Positions 42,279-49,848 of a stretch of DNA of 64,000 nt are shown in pieces (position 1 is the first letter of the stretch; each line of letters opens with the position of its first letter). This stretch comes from JACMRP01 sp047302465 (GTDB lineage Bacteria; Bdellovibrionota; Bdellovibrionia; Bdellovibrionales; Bdellovibrionaceae). The notes under the pieces were generated by a model, which did not search any database, had not been told where the DNA came from, and worked only from the letters and a program-made list of their open reading frames with translations. Location: contig NZ_CP178621.1 in NCBI RefSeq assembly GCF_047302465.1, positions 3,224,001 to 3,288,000 on the forward strand, given 5' to 3'. The translations under genes were made by a program, and so were the position numbers.

Positions 42279-42845
42279 ATGAAATGTCCTTATTGTGCTC
42301 ATAGTGACGACAGAGTTTTAGACACACGTGTGCAGAAAGACGGCTCGATCCGACGTCGTCGCGAATGCCTCGAGTGCAAAGCTCGTTTTTCGACACTAGA
42401 GACACTCATGGTGAGCTTTCCGTTTGTAATCAAAAAAGACGGACGCCGCGAACCCTTCAGCAAAGAAAAAATCCTTAAAGGTCTTCAAGCAGCCTGCCAA
42501 AAGCGTCCTATCAGCCTCGCTCAAATCGAAGCTGTGGTGGAAAGAATTGCAACTTGGATTGTGAGCCGCGGAGAGAACGAAATTCCTGCCCGTTTGCTGG
42601 GTCTTCGTGTTATGACAGAGCTCAAACAACTGGATGATGTGGCTTATATTCGCTTTGCAAGCGTCTACCGTACCTTCAAGGATGTTCAAGAGTTCGTAGA
42701 AACTCTTGAAGACATGGAGATGGCAGACATTGCCGATCCGAACAATCCACAATTGCCATTAACCTCTGTTAACTATTCTGGAAAGCCTGAAGACGATGAG
42801 AAGACAATCCCGGGAACTCGCACTACAAGTCCTCTTTCAAACTGA
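42279..42845 (+). CDS. nrdR: Ribonucleotide reductase regulator NrdR
   Basis: A 188-residue repressor of ribonucleotide reductase genes. The N-terminal zinc ribbon (CPYC...CLECKARF) is followed by the ATP-cone (VIKKDGRREPFSKEKILKGL). NrdR is usually about 150 residues; here an extra C-terminal tail of about 35 residues (from ADPNNPQLPL) overlaps the start of nusB by 50 nt. The N-terminal MKCPYC fixes ATG 42279. Confidence 0.94.
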   Translation: MKCPYCAHSDDRVLDTRVQKDGSIRRRRECLECKARFSTLETLMVSFPFVIKKDGRREPFSKEKILKGLQAACQKRPISLAQIEAVVERIATWIVSRGENEIPARLLGLRVMTELKQLDDVAYIRFASVYRTFKDVQEFVETLEDMEMADIADPNNPQLPLTSVNYSGKPEDDEKTIPGTRTTSPLSN

Positions 42846-43191
42846 GTTTGCACCGCAAATTTCAAACAGCGATTTGATGGAGGTCCTTGGGGCTTCTATG
42901 GATCAAGAAGTTGTTAGTTATGCTGACGAAATTATTCGTGGCGTGCTATCCCGCAAAGCTGATATCGATTCGAAAATCCAAGCGGCAAGTTCTCATTGGA
43001 AAGTCGAGCGCATGGCGACGATCGATCGCAATATCTTGCGTGTAGCCACTTTCGAAATGCGCTTTTCTGCAAATCCTGTAAAAGAAAACATTGCGATTAA
43101 CGAAGCTGTCGAAATCGCGAAAAAATTCGGTACGACAGAGTCCGCAAGTTTCGTGAACGGACTTCTCGATCAAATCGCAAAGGGCCATTGA
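42796..43191 (+). CDS. nusB: Transcription antitermination factor NusB
   Basis: A 131-residue all-helical protein that works with NusE on rRNA antitermination. The start MRRQSRELALQVLFQTEF and the core RMATIDRNILRVATFEM and PVKENIAINEAVEIAKKFG are typical. The start at 42796 is supported by this conserved N-terminus and lies inside the end of nrdR. The stop overlaps the next gene's ATG (TGATG). Confidence 0.93.
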   Translation: MRRQSRELALQVLFQTEFAPQISNSDLMEVLGASMDQEVVSYADEIIRGVLSRKADIDSKIQAASSHWKVERMATIDRNILRVATFEMRFSANPVKENIAINEAVEIAKKFGTTESASFVNGLLDQIAKGH

Positions 43192-43637
43192 TGAACGTCT
43201 TGTCTTTGGCAAATGCTTTCAATCCCGGCTCGGATCTCTGGATCGTTCCAGATCTTCAAAGCTGCCGTTGGACACAGAAGCTAGACTGGTATTTGAATTT
43301 TCAAATCATCAAGAACCAAAGACATCTCAGCCCTGACACACGCAATTTCACAAAACTCATTCAGCGCGAAACAGGTCTTGAAACCTACGAGCTGAGTGTG
43401 CCGAAAGAAGCGCCTTTGATGATTACGTCCGAGGCCTTTTTCCCAAACAAGTGGGTCGTCGTTGTTCCGACGTCACCAAACTTTGGACTGTGGGTGCGTG
43501 AAGCCTCCGCTATCTGGGAAAACCTCAAACATCCATCGTTGCGAATTTTTCTTCCAACTGGACAAAATGCCGGGTCCTTTCAAAAGGAGTGGCAAAAACA
43601 CCACAGCTTCGAAGATTTCACACTCGTGCTTGATTAA
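43191..43637 (+). CDS. Cytosolic protein, unknown family
   Basis: A 148-residue protein, no signal peptide, aromatic-rich (WIVPDLQSCRW, WVVVVPTSPNFGLWV). It starts at ATG 43191, overlapping the nusB stop by one base, so it should be translated with nusB. The gene order nrdR-nusB-this gene-next gene-ppsR suggests one operon. No function suggested. Confidence 0.68.
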   Translation: MNVLSLANAFNPGSDLWIVPDLQSCRWTQKLDWYLNFQIIKNQRHLSPDTRNFTKLIQRETGLETYELSVPKEAPLMITSEAFFPNKWVVVVPTSPNFGLWVREASAIWENLKHPSLRIFLPTGQNAGSFQKEWQKHHSFEDFTLVLD

Positions 43638-43667
43638 TTTCCTCAAAACCGAGGAAAATAGTCTTAT

Positions 43668-44204
43668 ATGAACATCATCACACACCTCCAAAAGCGCATT
43701 GAATCCATTCTTGATCATGACCATGACGTTCCCAGTGAAGAAGTTCTTCTTGCGAAGAAAAATTTCGAAGCTTTGACGGACCCTCGCTTGTTGCGTGGAC
43801 TTTCTGAAAGTCTTCCTAGTGACAGCACTGATAAAGCCGTCATTTTGTTTTCTCGTTTGGCTTTGTATTTTGATGCCGGCGTTTTCTTAGAAGCAGAAAA
43901 AAATCTGTGGGAGCCACAAGCGCACTTTCACCACGGATACGTGCAAGTTTTGAAAAGTGCACAGAAGAAAAAAATCTCGTTGCCGAAAACGGATTTGATG
44001 AGCGTCCTTAGCACTGATGCAAAACCTATTTTGCAAAAAATGGGTTTGCAGATTTTAGACCCTGATCAAAAAACCGTGTGCTTGTTTTTAAGACCCGGTA
44101 CCGACTTCGCCTTTTTGCTTTTCTCTTCTCTGCCCGATTTGTGGCTGAAAGAACATGTACGCCTTGTTACTGAGGCTATTCACAGAGGAATTCATAACGA
44201 ATGA
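43668..44204 (+). CDS. Cytosolic protein, unknown family
   Basis: A 178-residue soluble protein with helical character, including a charged N-terminus (HDHDVPSEEVLLAKKNFEAL) and a Leu-rich middle. Its stop overlaps the start of ppsR by 4 nt (ATGA), so the two are coupled. The upstream SD is weak. No family recognised. Confidence 0.68.
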   Translation: MNIITHLQKRIESILDHDHDVPSEEVLLAKKNFEALTDPRLLRGLSESLPSDSTDKAVILFSRLALYFDAGVFLEAEKNLWEPQAHFHHGYVQVLKSAQKKKISLPKTDLMSVLSTDAKPILQKMGLQILDPDQKTVCLFLRPGTDFAFLLFSSLPDLWLKEHVRLVTEAIHRGIHNE

Positions 44205-45034
44205 CAACTTGGACGATTTATATTCTCTCTGACGGAAGTGGTGAGACTGCAGCAACTATGATCCGTGCGGCGTTGGTGCAATATACCAACAAGGATATCA
44301 ATATCGTCCGTTGTAAAAACGTTCGTACTGAATCGCAAGTGGAATCCATCATTGATGAGTGCTTTGAGCGCCGCGGGTTTATTGCATACACCGTTGCAAG
44401 CCCCAGCATGCGTAAAAAAATTCACGAGCTCGCGACCAGCAAAGGTATTCCCTCTTTTGACCTCTTGGGCCCATTGCTGAACACTTTGGATAGTTTTTTC
44501 GGCGCAACCAATATCAGCGGCGTGAACGTTCTTCGTACTGTTGACGATACGTACTTTAAACGTATCGAAGCAATCGAATACACTGTAAAACACGATGACG
44601 GAAAAACACTCAGCCACTTAGACAAAGCAGATATCGTCTTAGTCGGTATCAGTCGTACTAGCAAAACTCCTCTGTCAATTTTCTTAAGTCACAAAGGTTG
44701 GAAAGTTGCCAATGTCCCATTGGTACTAAACACTCCGCTACCCGAAGAGCTTTTCAAAGTGGATCAGCGTCGCGTAGTAGGACTCATCATTGATATCGAA
44801 AGTCTTCATCGCATTCGTAAAAATCGTTTGGAAAAATTTGGTCAAGATCCTGGGGGCGAATACGCCTCTGTTTCTCACATCATGAAAGAGATTGAATACG
44901 CACACCAGATTTTCAAACAGAACAAACGTTGGCCAGTCTTCAACGTCACAGAGCGTGCGCTTGAAGAAACCGCTGGCGAAATTGTCCGTATCATTTCGGC
45001 TCGCCTAGGCCTTCCAGACTCGGTCTTGTTCTAG
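44201..45034 (+). CDS. ppsR: Pyruvate, water dikinase (PEP synthase) regulatory protein
   Basis: A 277-residue DUF299-family bifunctional enzyme that phosphorylates and dephosphorylates PEP synthase or, in the related branch, pyruvate-phosphate dikinase. The N-terminus is TWTIYILSDGSGETAATM and the P-loop is VGISRTSKTPLS; YASVSHIMKEIEYA and VFNVTERALEETAGEI follow. Which dikinase is regulated cannot be told from this window. Confidence 0.92.
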   Translation: MTTWTIYILSDGSGETAATMIRAALVQYTNKDINIVRCKNVRTESQVESIIDECFERRGFIAYTVASPSMRKKIHELATSKGIPSFDLLGPLLNTLDSFFGATNISGVNVLRTVDDTYFKRIEAIEYTVKHDDGKTLSHLDKADIVLVGISRTSKTPLSIFLSHKGWKVANVPLVLNTPLPEELFKVDQRRVVGLIIDIESLHRIRKNRLEKFGQDPGGEYASVSHIMKEIEYAHQIFKQNKRWPVFNVTERALEETAGEIVRIISARLGLPDSVLF

Positions 45035-45162
45035 GATTTCCTCAGGAAGTTCTCAAGAAAATCTACACGTGAAAATCCACAGGACCAATTTGTGCTCGGA
45101 TTAGGGTGCTCCAATCATTTTTGATGTAGCCATCAAACATTTGGACACACACTATATTAGTA

Positions 45163-46032
45163 ATGTTGATCGTGTTTTACCTATATCTCGTTTTAGCCTC
45201 ACAGGCGCAAGCGCATACGCTCCCTTTCGCTTTCTGGAAAAAGATCCCTGTGGTTCACGTCGTTGTTATTACAACGACGGGAGCAAGCACGTGGCAAGTA
45301 CCCGATGATTGGAATAACTCTGACAATTTCGTACAAGTCATCGGCGGTGGAGGCGGCGGCGGAACCGCCATTAAAGCCGGCGGCGGTGGTGCTGCTTACG
45401 CTCGAAAAAACAATATGACATTAACTGCTGGAGCTAACATCAACGTCTTCGTCGGAGCTGGCGGTGGCGTCGCTGGTAATGGCCAAGACACCTACTTCGT
45501 AGACGCCTCTACGTTGATGGCCAAAGCCGGATTAGGTACAAGTACAACAACCGGAGGCACCGGAGGCTCTGGCACCTCTAGTGTTGGCGATGTCAAATAT
45601 AGCGGTGGTACCGGCGGTAACTCTACCGGCAGTAAAGCTGCCGGCGGCGGCGGCGGCGCTGGCGGCCCTCTTGGTGCTGGCACCAACGGCGGTATCTCTG
45701 GAAGCGATGGCGGCGGTGGTGGTGGCGCAGGCGGTGGTGGCACTACGAACGGAGCTGCAGGTACAAGCACCACCGGTGGTAACGGTGGTAGCGGCGGTGG
45801 CGCAGCTGCCGGTGGTAAAGGCGGTAATGACGGCCAAGCGGGATCTCCAGGGATAGCTGGAACCGATATGACTGCGACCCACGGCTCTGGCGGTGGTGGC
45901 GGTGGCGGCGGCGATGATGGTGTCGGCGGAAATGCCGGACTTTATGGAGCAGGCGGCGGCGGCGGCGGCGATGCCAGTGCAGGCAAAGCCGGTGCCCAAG
46001 GAATTATCGTTATTACCTATACGACGTATTAG
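45163..46032 (+). CDS. Exported glycine-rich, phage-tail-fibre-like protein
   Basis: A 289-residue protein with a signal-like N-terminus (about residues 1-18). The segment GASTWQVPDDWNNSDNFVQV followed by IGGGGGGG, then TLTAGANINVFVGAGG, and the ending AQGIIVITYTTY match the glycine-rich domain seen in phage tail fibres and some bacterial surface proteins. About 170 residues in the middle are Gly-rich tracts broken by Thr/Ser/Ala. Such domains can form polyglycine-II-like bundles. The SD is weak. It overlaps the next gene's 3' end by 20 bp. Confidence 0.78.
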   Translation: MLIVFYLYLVLASQAQAHTLPFAFWKKIPVVHVVVITTTGASTWQVPDDWNNSDNFVQVIGGGGGGGTAIKAGGGGAAYARKNNMTLTAGANINVFVGAGGGVAGNGQDTYFVDASTLMAKAGLGTSTTTGGTGGSGTSSVGDVKYSGGTGGNSTGSKAAGGGGGAGGPLGAGTNGGISGSDGGGGGGAGGGGTTNGAAGTSTTGGNGGSGGGAAAGGKGGNDGQAGSPGIAGTDMTATHGSGGGGGGGGDDGVGGNAGLYGAGGGGGGDASAGKAGAQGIIVITYTTY

Positions 46033-46486
46033 GACGTGACGAGCAAGCTTGCATCACAGCAACGCCATCGCGAATGACTTCAGGGTGAACAAAACTTGTG
46101 CGCATCGACCACGAAATCACCCACTGATCCGCAAAGCTGAGTTCGCAGAAGCCCGTATCAACATAACAACCCAAATGACTTCGGAAACCTTCATCTTTGA
46201 TTTGCTTGCAACTACGTGGACCATTTTCAGAGAGCTCATTCATGGAATCCATCAAGCACACACGCACTCGACGAAGCCATGCATGCGCATCCACAGAGTA
46301 TGTTTGCTCTGTATCCAAAAAAATCTGACAAAATTTAAAACCAAATCCCAGCGGATAACCACGCGGGCCACACGGCTGTTGTTTTTCTTGGCAAACATAG
46401 AAGGCGCAGGAATTCACATCCGGCGTACAAACTTGAGCTTGGACGAACATTGGAATCCAAAAAATAAAAAATGCCAGGGCCTTCAC
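46013..46486 (-). CDS. Cysteine-rich exported protein, unknown family
   Basis: A 157-residue protein with a signal peptide (ending VQA, about residue 17) and ten Cys in the mature chain (for example QVCTPDVNSCAFYVCQEKQQPC, grouped near the N-terminus). That many Cys implies multiple disulfides in the periplasm or outside. It is convergent with the glycine-rich gene, overlapping by 20 bp. No family recognised. Confidence 0.66.
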   Translation of the reverse strand: MKALAFFIFWIPMFVQAQVCTPDVNSCAFYVCQEKQQPCGPRGYPLGFGFKFCQIFLDTEQTYSVDAHAWLRRVRVCLMDSMNELSENGPRSCKQIKDEGFRSHLGCYVDTGFCELSFADQWVISWSMRTSFVHPEVIRDGVAVMQACSSRPNTSYR

Positions 46487-46606
46487 CGGTCTTAGTACTC
46501 CTACAATCCAAGCATATTTAGCTAAGGTCCTTTGAATTGCAATTCCCCTGGAAATCCTCGAAATTTTTTCATCAAATTCCAGGATCTTTCGTGCAACAAT
46601 ACCGGG

Positions 46607-47650
46607 ATGAAATGGGTATTACTTTCTCTTCTTAGCTTTACGATCTTTTTGGGTTGTCAGAACTTCCGCTACTATGATCCGGCGAAGCCCCACCGTAGTA
46701 AGGATCAGTTTCTGAATAACTATGACAACTCTCCAAAATCCAGCGTTTGGAAATGGCAATGGGAACGTTTGACGACCAACGCACCACCTGAGCCTCCATT
46801 TCAGCCAGAGATTCTGAAAACCGACACTGCCGCACTGTCTGCGAATCGTGATAAAACCAGCTTTACGTGGGTGGGACACTCTACAGCTCTGCTGCAGTTG
46901 GAAGGCGTGAATGTTTTGATTGACCCGGTTTTCTCAGAACGAGTTTCACCGGTCAGTTTTTTTGGACCAAAACGTGAAGTTCCTCTGCCCTTTGAACTTG
47001 CGGCACTTCCGCCCATCGATGTGGTTTTGATTTCTCATGCTCACTATGATCACTTAGATCTGCCAACACTGAAAGCTCTGTACAAACGTGCCCCCGAGAA
47101 GACATTGTTTCTAGTGCCTCTTGGAATTCAAAGTTTGTTGCAATCAGAAGGTCTCAAAAATGTGCAAGAGGTTGACTGGTGGGAGCAAAAACAAATTCAG
47201 AATCTGACAATGACCTTTACGCCTGCACAACACTGGACACGACGTGGGCTGTTTGATACGAACCAAACGCTTTGGGGTGGCTGGTTCGTCGCTGCAAAAA
47301 AATTCAAATTCTTTTTTGCCGGTGACACTGGTTATTCGAAGGACTTTAAAGATATCCAGGCCCGCCTTGGCGACGTGGACTTAGCGATGCTTCCTATTGG
47401 CGCGTACGCGCCTCGTTGGTTCATGCAGAAAAATCACGTCAATCCCGAAGAAGCCGTACAAATCCATGAAGACCTGCACGCCAAACTTTCGATTGGCGTC
47501 CACTGGGGAACCTTTAGGCTGAGTGACGAGCCCATGGCAAAACCCGCCGAAGATTTGCAAGAAGCTCTGAATAAAAAATCTATTTCTGGAACATTTCGCG
47601 TGATGAAACATGGGGAAAGTATTTACTTTCCCAACACCCCGCCGTTTTAG
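46607..47650 (+). CDS. MBL-fold hydrolase lipoprotein (NAPE-PLD/UlaG-like)
   Basis: A 347-residue protein with lipobox TIFLGC at the N-terminus. The metallo-beta-lactamase fold shows the zinc motif LISHAHYDHLD (HxHxDH), a leading TWVGHSTALLQ, FFAGDTGYS with the bridging Asp, and GVHWGTF with the last His. This set of motifs matches the group that includes N-acyl-phosphatidylethanolamine phospholipase D, so a lipid substrate is plausible. I start it at ATG 46607; the in-frame start at 46532 hides the lipobox. Its stop overlaps the LysR stop on the other strand. Confidence 0.87.
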   Translation: MKWVLLSLLSFTIFLGCQNFRYYDPAKPHRSKDQFLNNYDNSPKSSVWKWQWERLTTNAPPEPPFQPEILKTDTAALSANRDKTSFTWVGHSTALLQLEGVNVLIDPVFSERVSPVSFFGPKREVPLPFELAALPPIDVVLISHAHYDHLDLPTLKALYKRAPEKTLFLVPLGIQSLLQSEGLKNVQEVDWWEQKQIQNLTMTFTPAQHWTRRGLFDTNQTLWGGWFVAAKKFKFFFAGDTGYSKDFKDIQARLGDVDLAMLPIGAYAPRWFMQKNHVNPEEAVQIHEDLHAKLSIGVHWGTFRLSDEPMAKPAEDLQEALNKKSISGTFRVMKHGESIYFPNTPPF

Positions 47651-48552
47651 GCTTTTTCTTGAGTCGCAATAGTTTGATAAAGAATCTCTGCCAACTGACG
47701 TGCTTCCGAAGTTTTACGGAAGTAATACGTCATATCGATTTCGTAGTGGAACTCTTTCACATGCACGTGGTTCAAACGACCTGAGCGCACCTGCTTACGA
47801 ATCGAGTGCGCCGGCAAAAATCCCCAACCAAGTCCCGATTCGATCACACGCTTCAAAGTACCCACATTTGACGACTCAAAGATAGCTTTTGGACTAATCC
47901 CAGCACCACTCATGAGTTTCTGCAGTTTTTGATTAAAGCCCGGGAACTCATCCACGAAATTTACCATTGGAAAATGGCTCAGTTCTTTCGCGTTGATCTG
48001 AGCTGGAATATCCGTTTCTTTGCCAGATACCACCAACCACATTTCTTCTTTCAACAAAAACTTTTCTTCGACGTTATCAAGCTCTAAACCAAACTCTTCT
48101 TGTAGCTGCGGTAAAATCAAAACGTCAAACTGCCCTTTTTTAAAGGCTTTCACTAACTCTTCACCAGGCTTGTATTCCACTTTGATTTGCAAATCTGGAT
48201 TATGGCGCATAAGTCGTCCCATCAAGGGGCTCATGATGTGAAGACCGATCGAGTTCAATGTACCGATACGAATTTGTCCTTTAAGCTCCGCACCTATCGA
48301 TTTGATCGCAATCTCTGCCTGCTGTGCTAATTGCAAAATTTTACGAGCATGCTCATACAAGACCTCGCCCTGAGGACTTGCCTTGATTTGACGAACCCCA
48401 CGAACCAAAAGCTCGACACCTAGATCTTCCTCTAGGTTTCTGATTTGCTGACTAACAGCTGGCTGAGTGAGATAAAGCTTATCAGCAGCGGCTGTCATGC
48501 TACCTTCACTGATGACGGTTACAAAAGTCGTAAGCTGATAAAGGTTCATCAT
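47647..48552 (-). CDS. LysR-family transcriptional regulator
   Basis: A 301-residue regulator. The N-terminal winged HTH is YQLTTFVTVISEGSMTAAAD through LTQPAVSQQIRNLEEDLG, and a periplasmic-binding-protein-like effector domain follows. Two adjacent ATGs follow AAAGGAG. LysR genes often regulate a divergent neighbour; here the neighbour is the anchored exported protein gene at 48623, with 70 bp between starts. The target is therefore a guess. Confidence 0.93.
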   Translation of the reverse strand: MMNLYQLTTFVTVISEGSMTAAADKLYLTQPAVSQQIRNLEEDLGVELLVRGVRQIKASPQGEVLYEHARKILQLAQQAEIAIKSIGAELKGQIRIGTLNSIGLHIMSPLMGRLMRHNPDLQIKVEYKPGEELVKAFKKGQFDVLILPQLQEEFGLELDNVEEKFLLKEEMWLVVSGKETDIPAQINAKELSHFPMVNFVDEFPGFNQKLQKLMSGAGISPKAIFESSNVGTLKRVIESGLGWGFLPAHSIRKQVRSGRLNHVHVKEFHYEIDMTYYFRKTSEARQLAEILYQTIATQEKA

Positions 48553-48622
48553 GGGGTTTTCTCCTTTGATCAGAGGATTATTTTTACTTATACTGTCCTA
48601 AATCACGAGCGAGGTTCAAATC

Positions 48623-49363
48623 ATGAAATTTCAACGCTTCAAATATCCTCTGATGGCATTGCTGTCTATCTTACTCACAAGTACCGCTCACGCCAAAGTT
48701 TTTCGTAATGCCTACATTTCATTCGAGCTTCCACAGTCATGGAATTGCAGCTTGGAACAGACCGAATGGGTTTGCCGCAGTGAAAACACCAAAGATGCCA
48801 AAGAAGCCATCATCATTCTGACTGCCAAAGAAGTAGGCCCTTCGGACTCTATGCAACAGTACGAAGCCCACTTGAACACGCCTATTGGCATTAATCTGAA
48901 AACCGGTGGATCTGCCGAGTCTAAAATCGTTTATAAAGCGAAAACCGTGCAAATCAACGACCAGCCATGGATTGATGGCTTACATATGAGCAGTGAAGTT
49001 CAAAACTACTTCACCCGCTACCTTGCAACAATCAAAGGCCGCATCGCGGTCCTCGTTACCTTCAGTGCGCACAAACAGTTCTACACCAAATACAGCCAAG
49101 ACTTCTTCAAAGCGGTTATGAGCTTGCGCGTGATTGAAACTAAAAACATCGGCAATAATCCCGACTTTGGTCCAATCCGCCCTGGCAGTGGTACTTTCGG
49201 CCCTGGAAGCTTCCAGAATGCTATGCCTACGGATATGGTGAATCCGGAAGACATGAATGGTGCCAACGGCAAAGGCTCTGACAAAACTCTCCTCCTTGCA
49301 ATTGCTCTGATCCTTGCAGCTGCTGGCGGCTACATCTTCCTTAAGAAACGCAAGAAGAAGTAA
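48623..49363 (+). CDS. Exported protein with C-terminal membrane anchor
   Basis: A 246-residue protein. A signal peptide (ending AHA, about residue 24) is followed by a soluble domain of about 150 residues with two Cys (WNCSLEQTEWVC), a Gly/Pro/Asn/Met-rich linker (about 185-220), one hydrophobic helix (about 221-240) and a basic tail KKRKKK. This layout is like sorting-tail proteins (GlyGly-CTERM and similar) but I see no known tail motif. It may be a bitopic protein with its N-terminal domain in the periplasm. It is divergent from the LysR gene. Confidence 0.7.
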   Translation: MKFQRFKYPLMALLSILLTSTAHAKVFRNAYISFELPQSWNCSLEQTEWVCRSENTKDAKEAIIILTAKEVGPSDSMQQYEAHLNTPIGINLKTGGSAESKIVYKAKTVQINDQPWIDGLHMSSEVQNYFTRYLATIKGRIAVLVTFSAHKQFYTKYSQDFFKAVMSLRVIETKNIGNNPDFGPIRPGSGTFGPGSFQNAMPTDMVNPEDMNGANGKGSDKTLLLAIALILAAAGGYIFLKKRKKK

Positions 49364-49392
49364 TTCCTCTCTTACATTAAGTCTTTCTCGAA

Positions 49393-49422
49393 ACGAGCTC
49401 CCTTACCGAGCTCGTTTTTTTT
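49393..49422 (+). terminator. Terminator after the anchored protein gene
   Basis: ACGAGCTC/GAGCTCGT form a perfect 8-bp stem with a 7-nt loop, followed by eight Ts. It lies 30 nt after the stop codon. Confidence 0.9.
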
Positions 49423-49461
49423 GTCCTCTGCTCGTCTCGAAGCTCCTTGGTCCGTGCGAGG

Positions 49462-49620
49462 ATTTGAAGGAGTGGGAGAGGGGCTTTGGGCTCTTCCCGT
49501 CGGGGGTCGGCCTTCCGGGCCTTCGCAAGCGCCACGCCTTCGGCGTGGTTCGCGCCATCCAGGCGCCGCTTGAAGCCCCCTTTGGTAAGAGCCCAAAGCC
49601 CCTCTCCCACTCCTTCAAAT
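49462..49620. repeat. Long inverted repeat element 2 (34-bp perfect arms)
   Basis: Bases 49462-49495 are the perfect reverse complement of 49587-49620. The 91-bp interior is GC-rich and holds a further hairpin (CCACGCC/GGCGTGG at 49532-49548, 3-nt loop). It shares its architecture with element 1 at 27826 but no obvious sequence. It lies in the 485-bp gap between the 48623 gene and the 49849 gene, after the terminator. Open frames crossing it on both strands are by-products of the palindrome. Confidence 0.88.
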
Positions 49621-49848
49621 TTTCTTCGTCCTCTATCCCCTTTTAGTTCGCTCTTTCGTTTTCTTCGTTCCTGATCTTGTGGTCATTTTGTACGTGTTTT
49701 GGCCTGTGGTTTTTGTTTTCTTCCTTTTTTTTGCCTCCCTTATTTGTTCTCTGTCTAAGATTTTTGCAGTCTTCGTCCTTCTAATTTCAATTAGGTGGTT
49801 TTAGGGTTGGCTTCTTCCTTGCTTGGTTGTGCGCTTGGTGAGGTTCGT
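49621..49848 (+). other. T-rich, A-poor spacer between repeat element 2 and the 49849 gene
   Basis: 228 bp of strongly T/G/C-biased plus strand (many TTC, TTT and TTG triplets, very few A). It begins immediately after the right arm of the repeat. GAGG near its end is the likely ribosome site of the following gene. I see no defensible promoter boxes. Confidence 0.5.

Noticed and set aside
45492..45999. Pro-rich and Thr/Ala-rich reverse-strand frames across the glycine-rich gene
   Set aside because: Complement of GGC/GGT codons; no start signals.
49314..49674. Several open frames on both strands crossing the second long inverted repeat
   Set aside because: The two strands give near-identical peptides because of the palindrome; none has an SD or a plausible protein composition.
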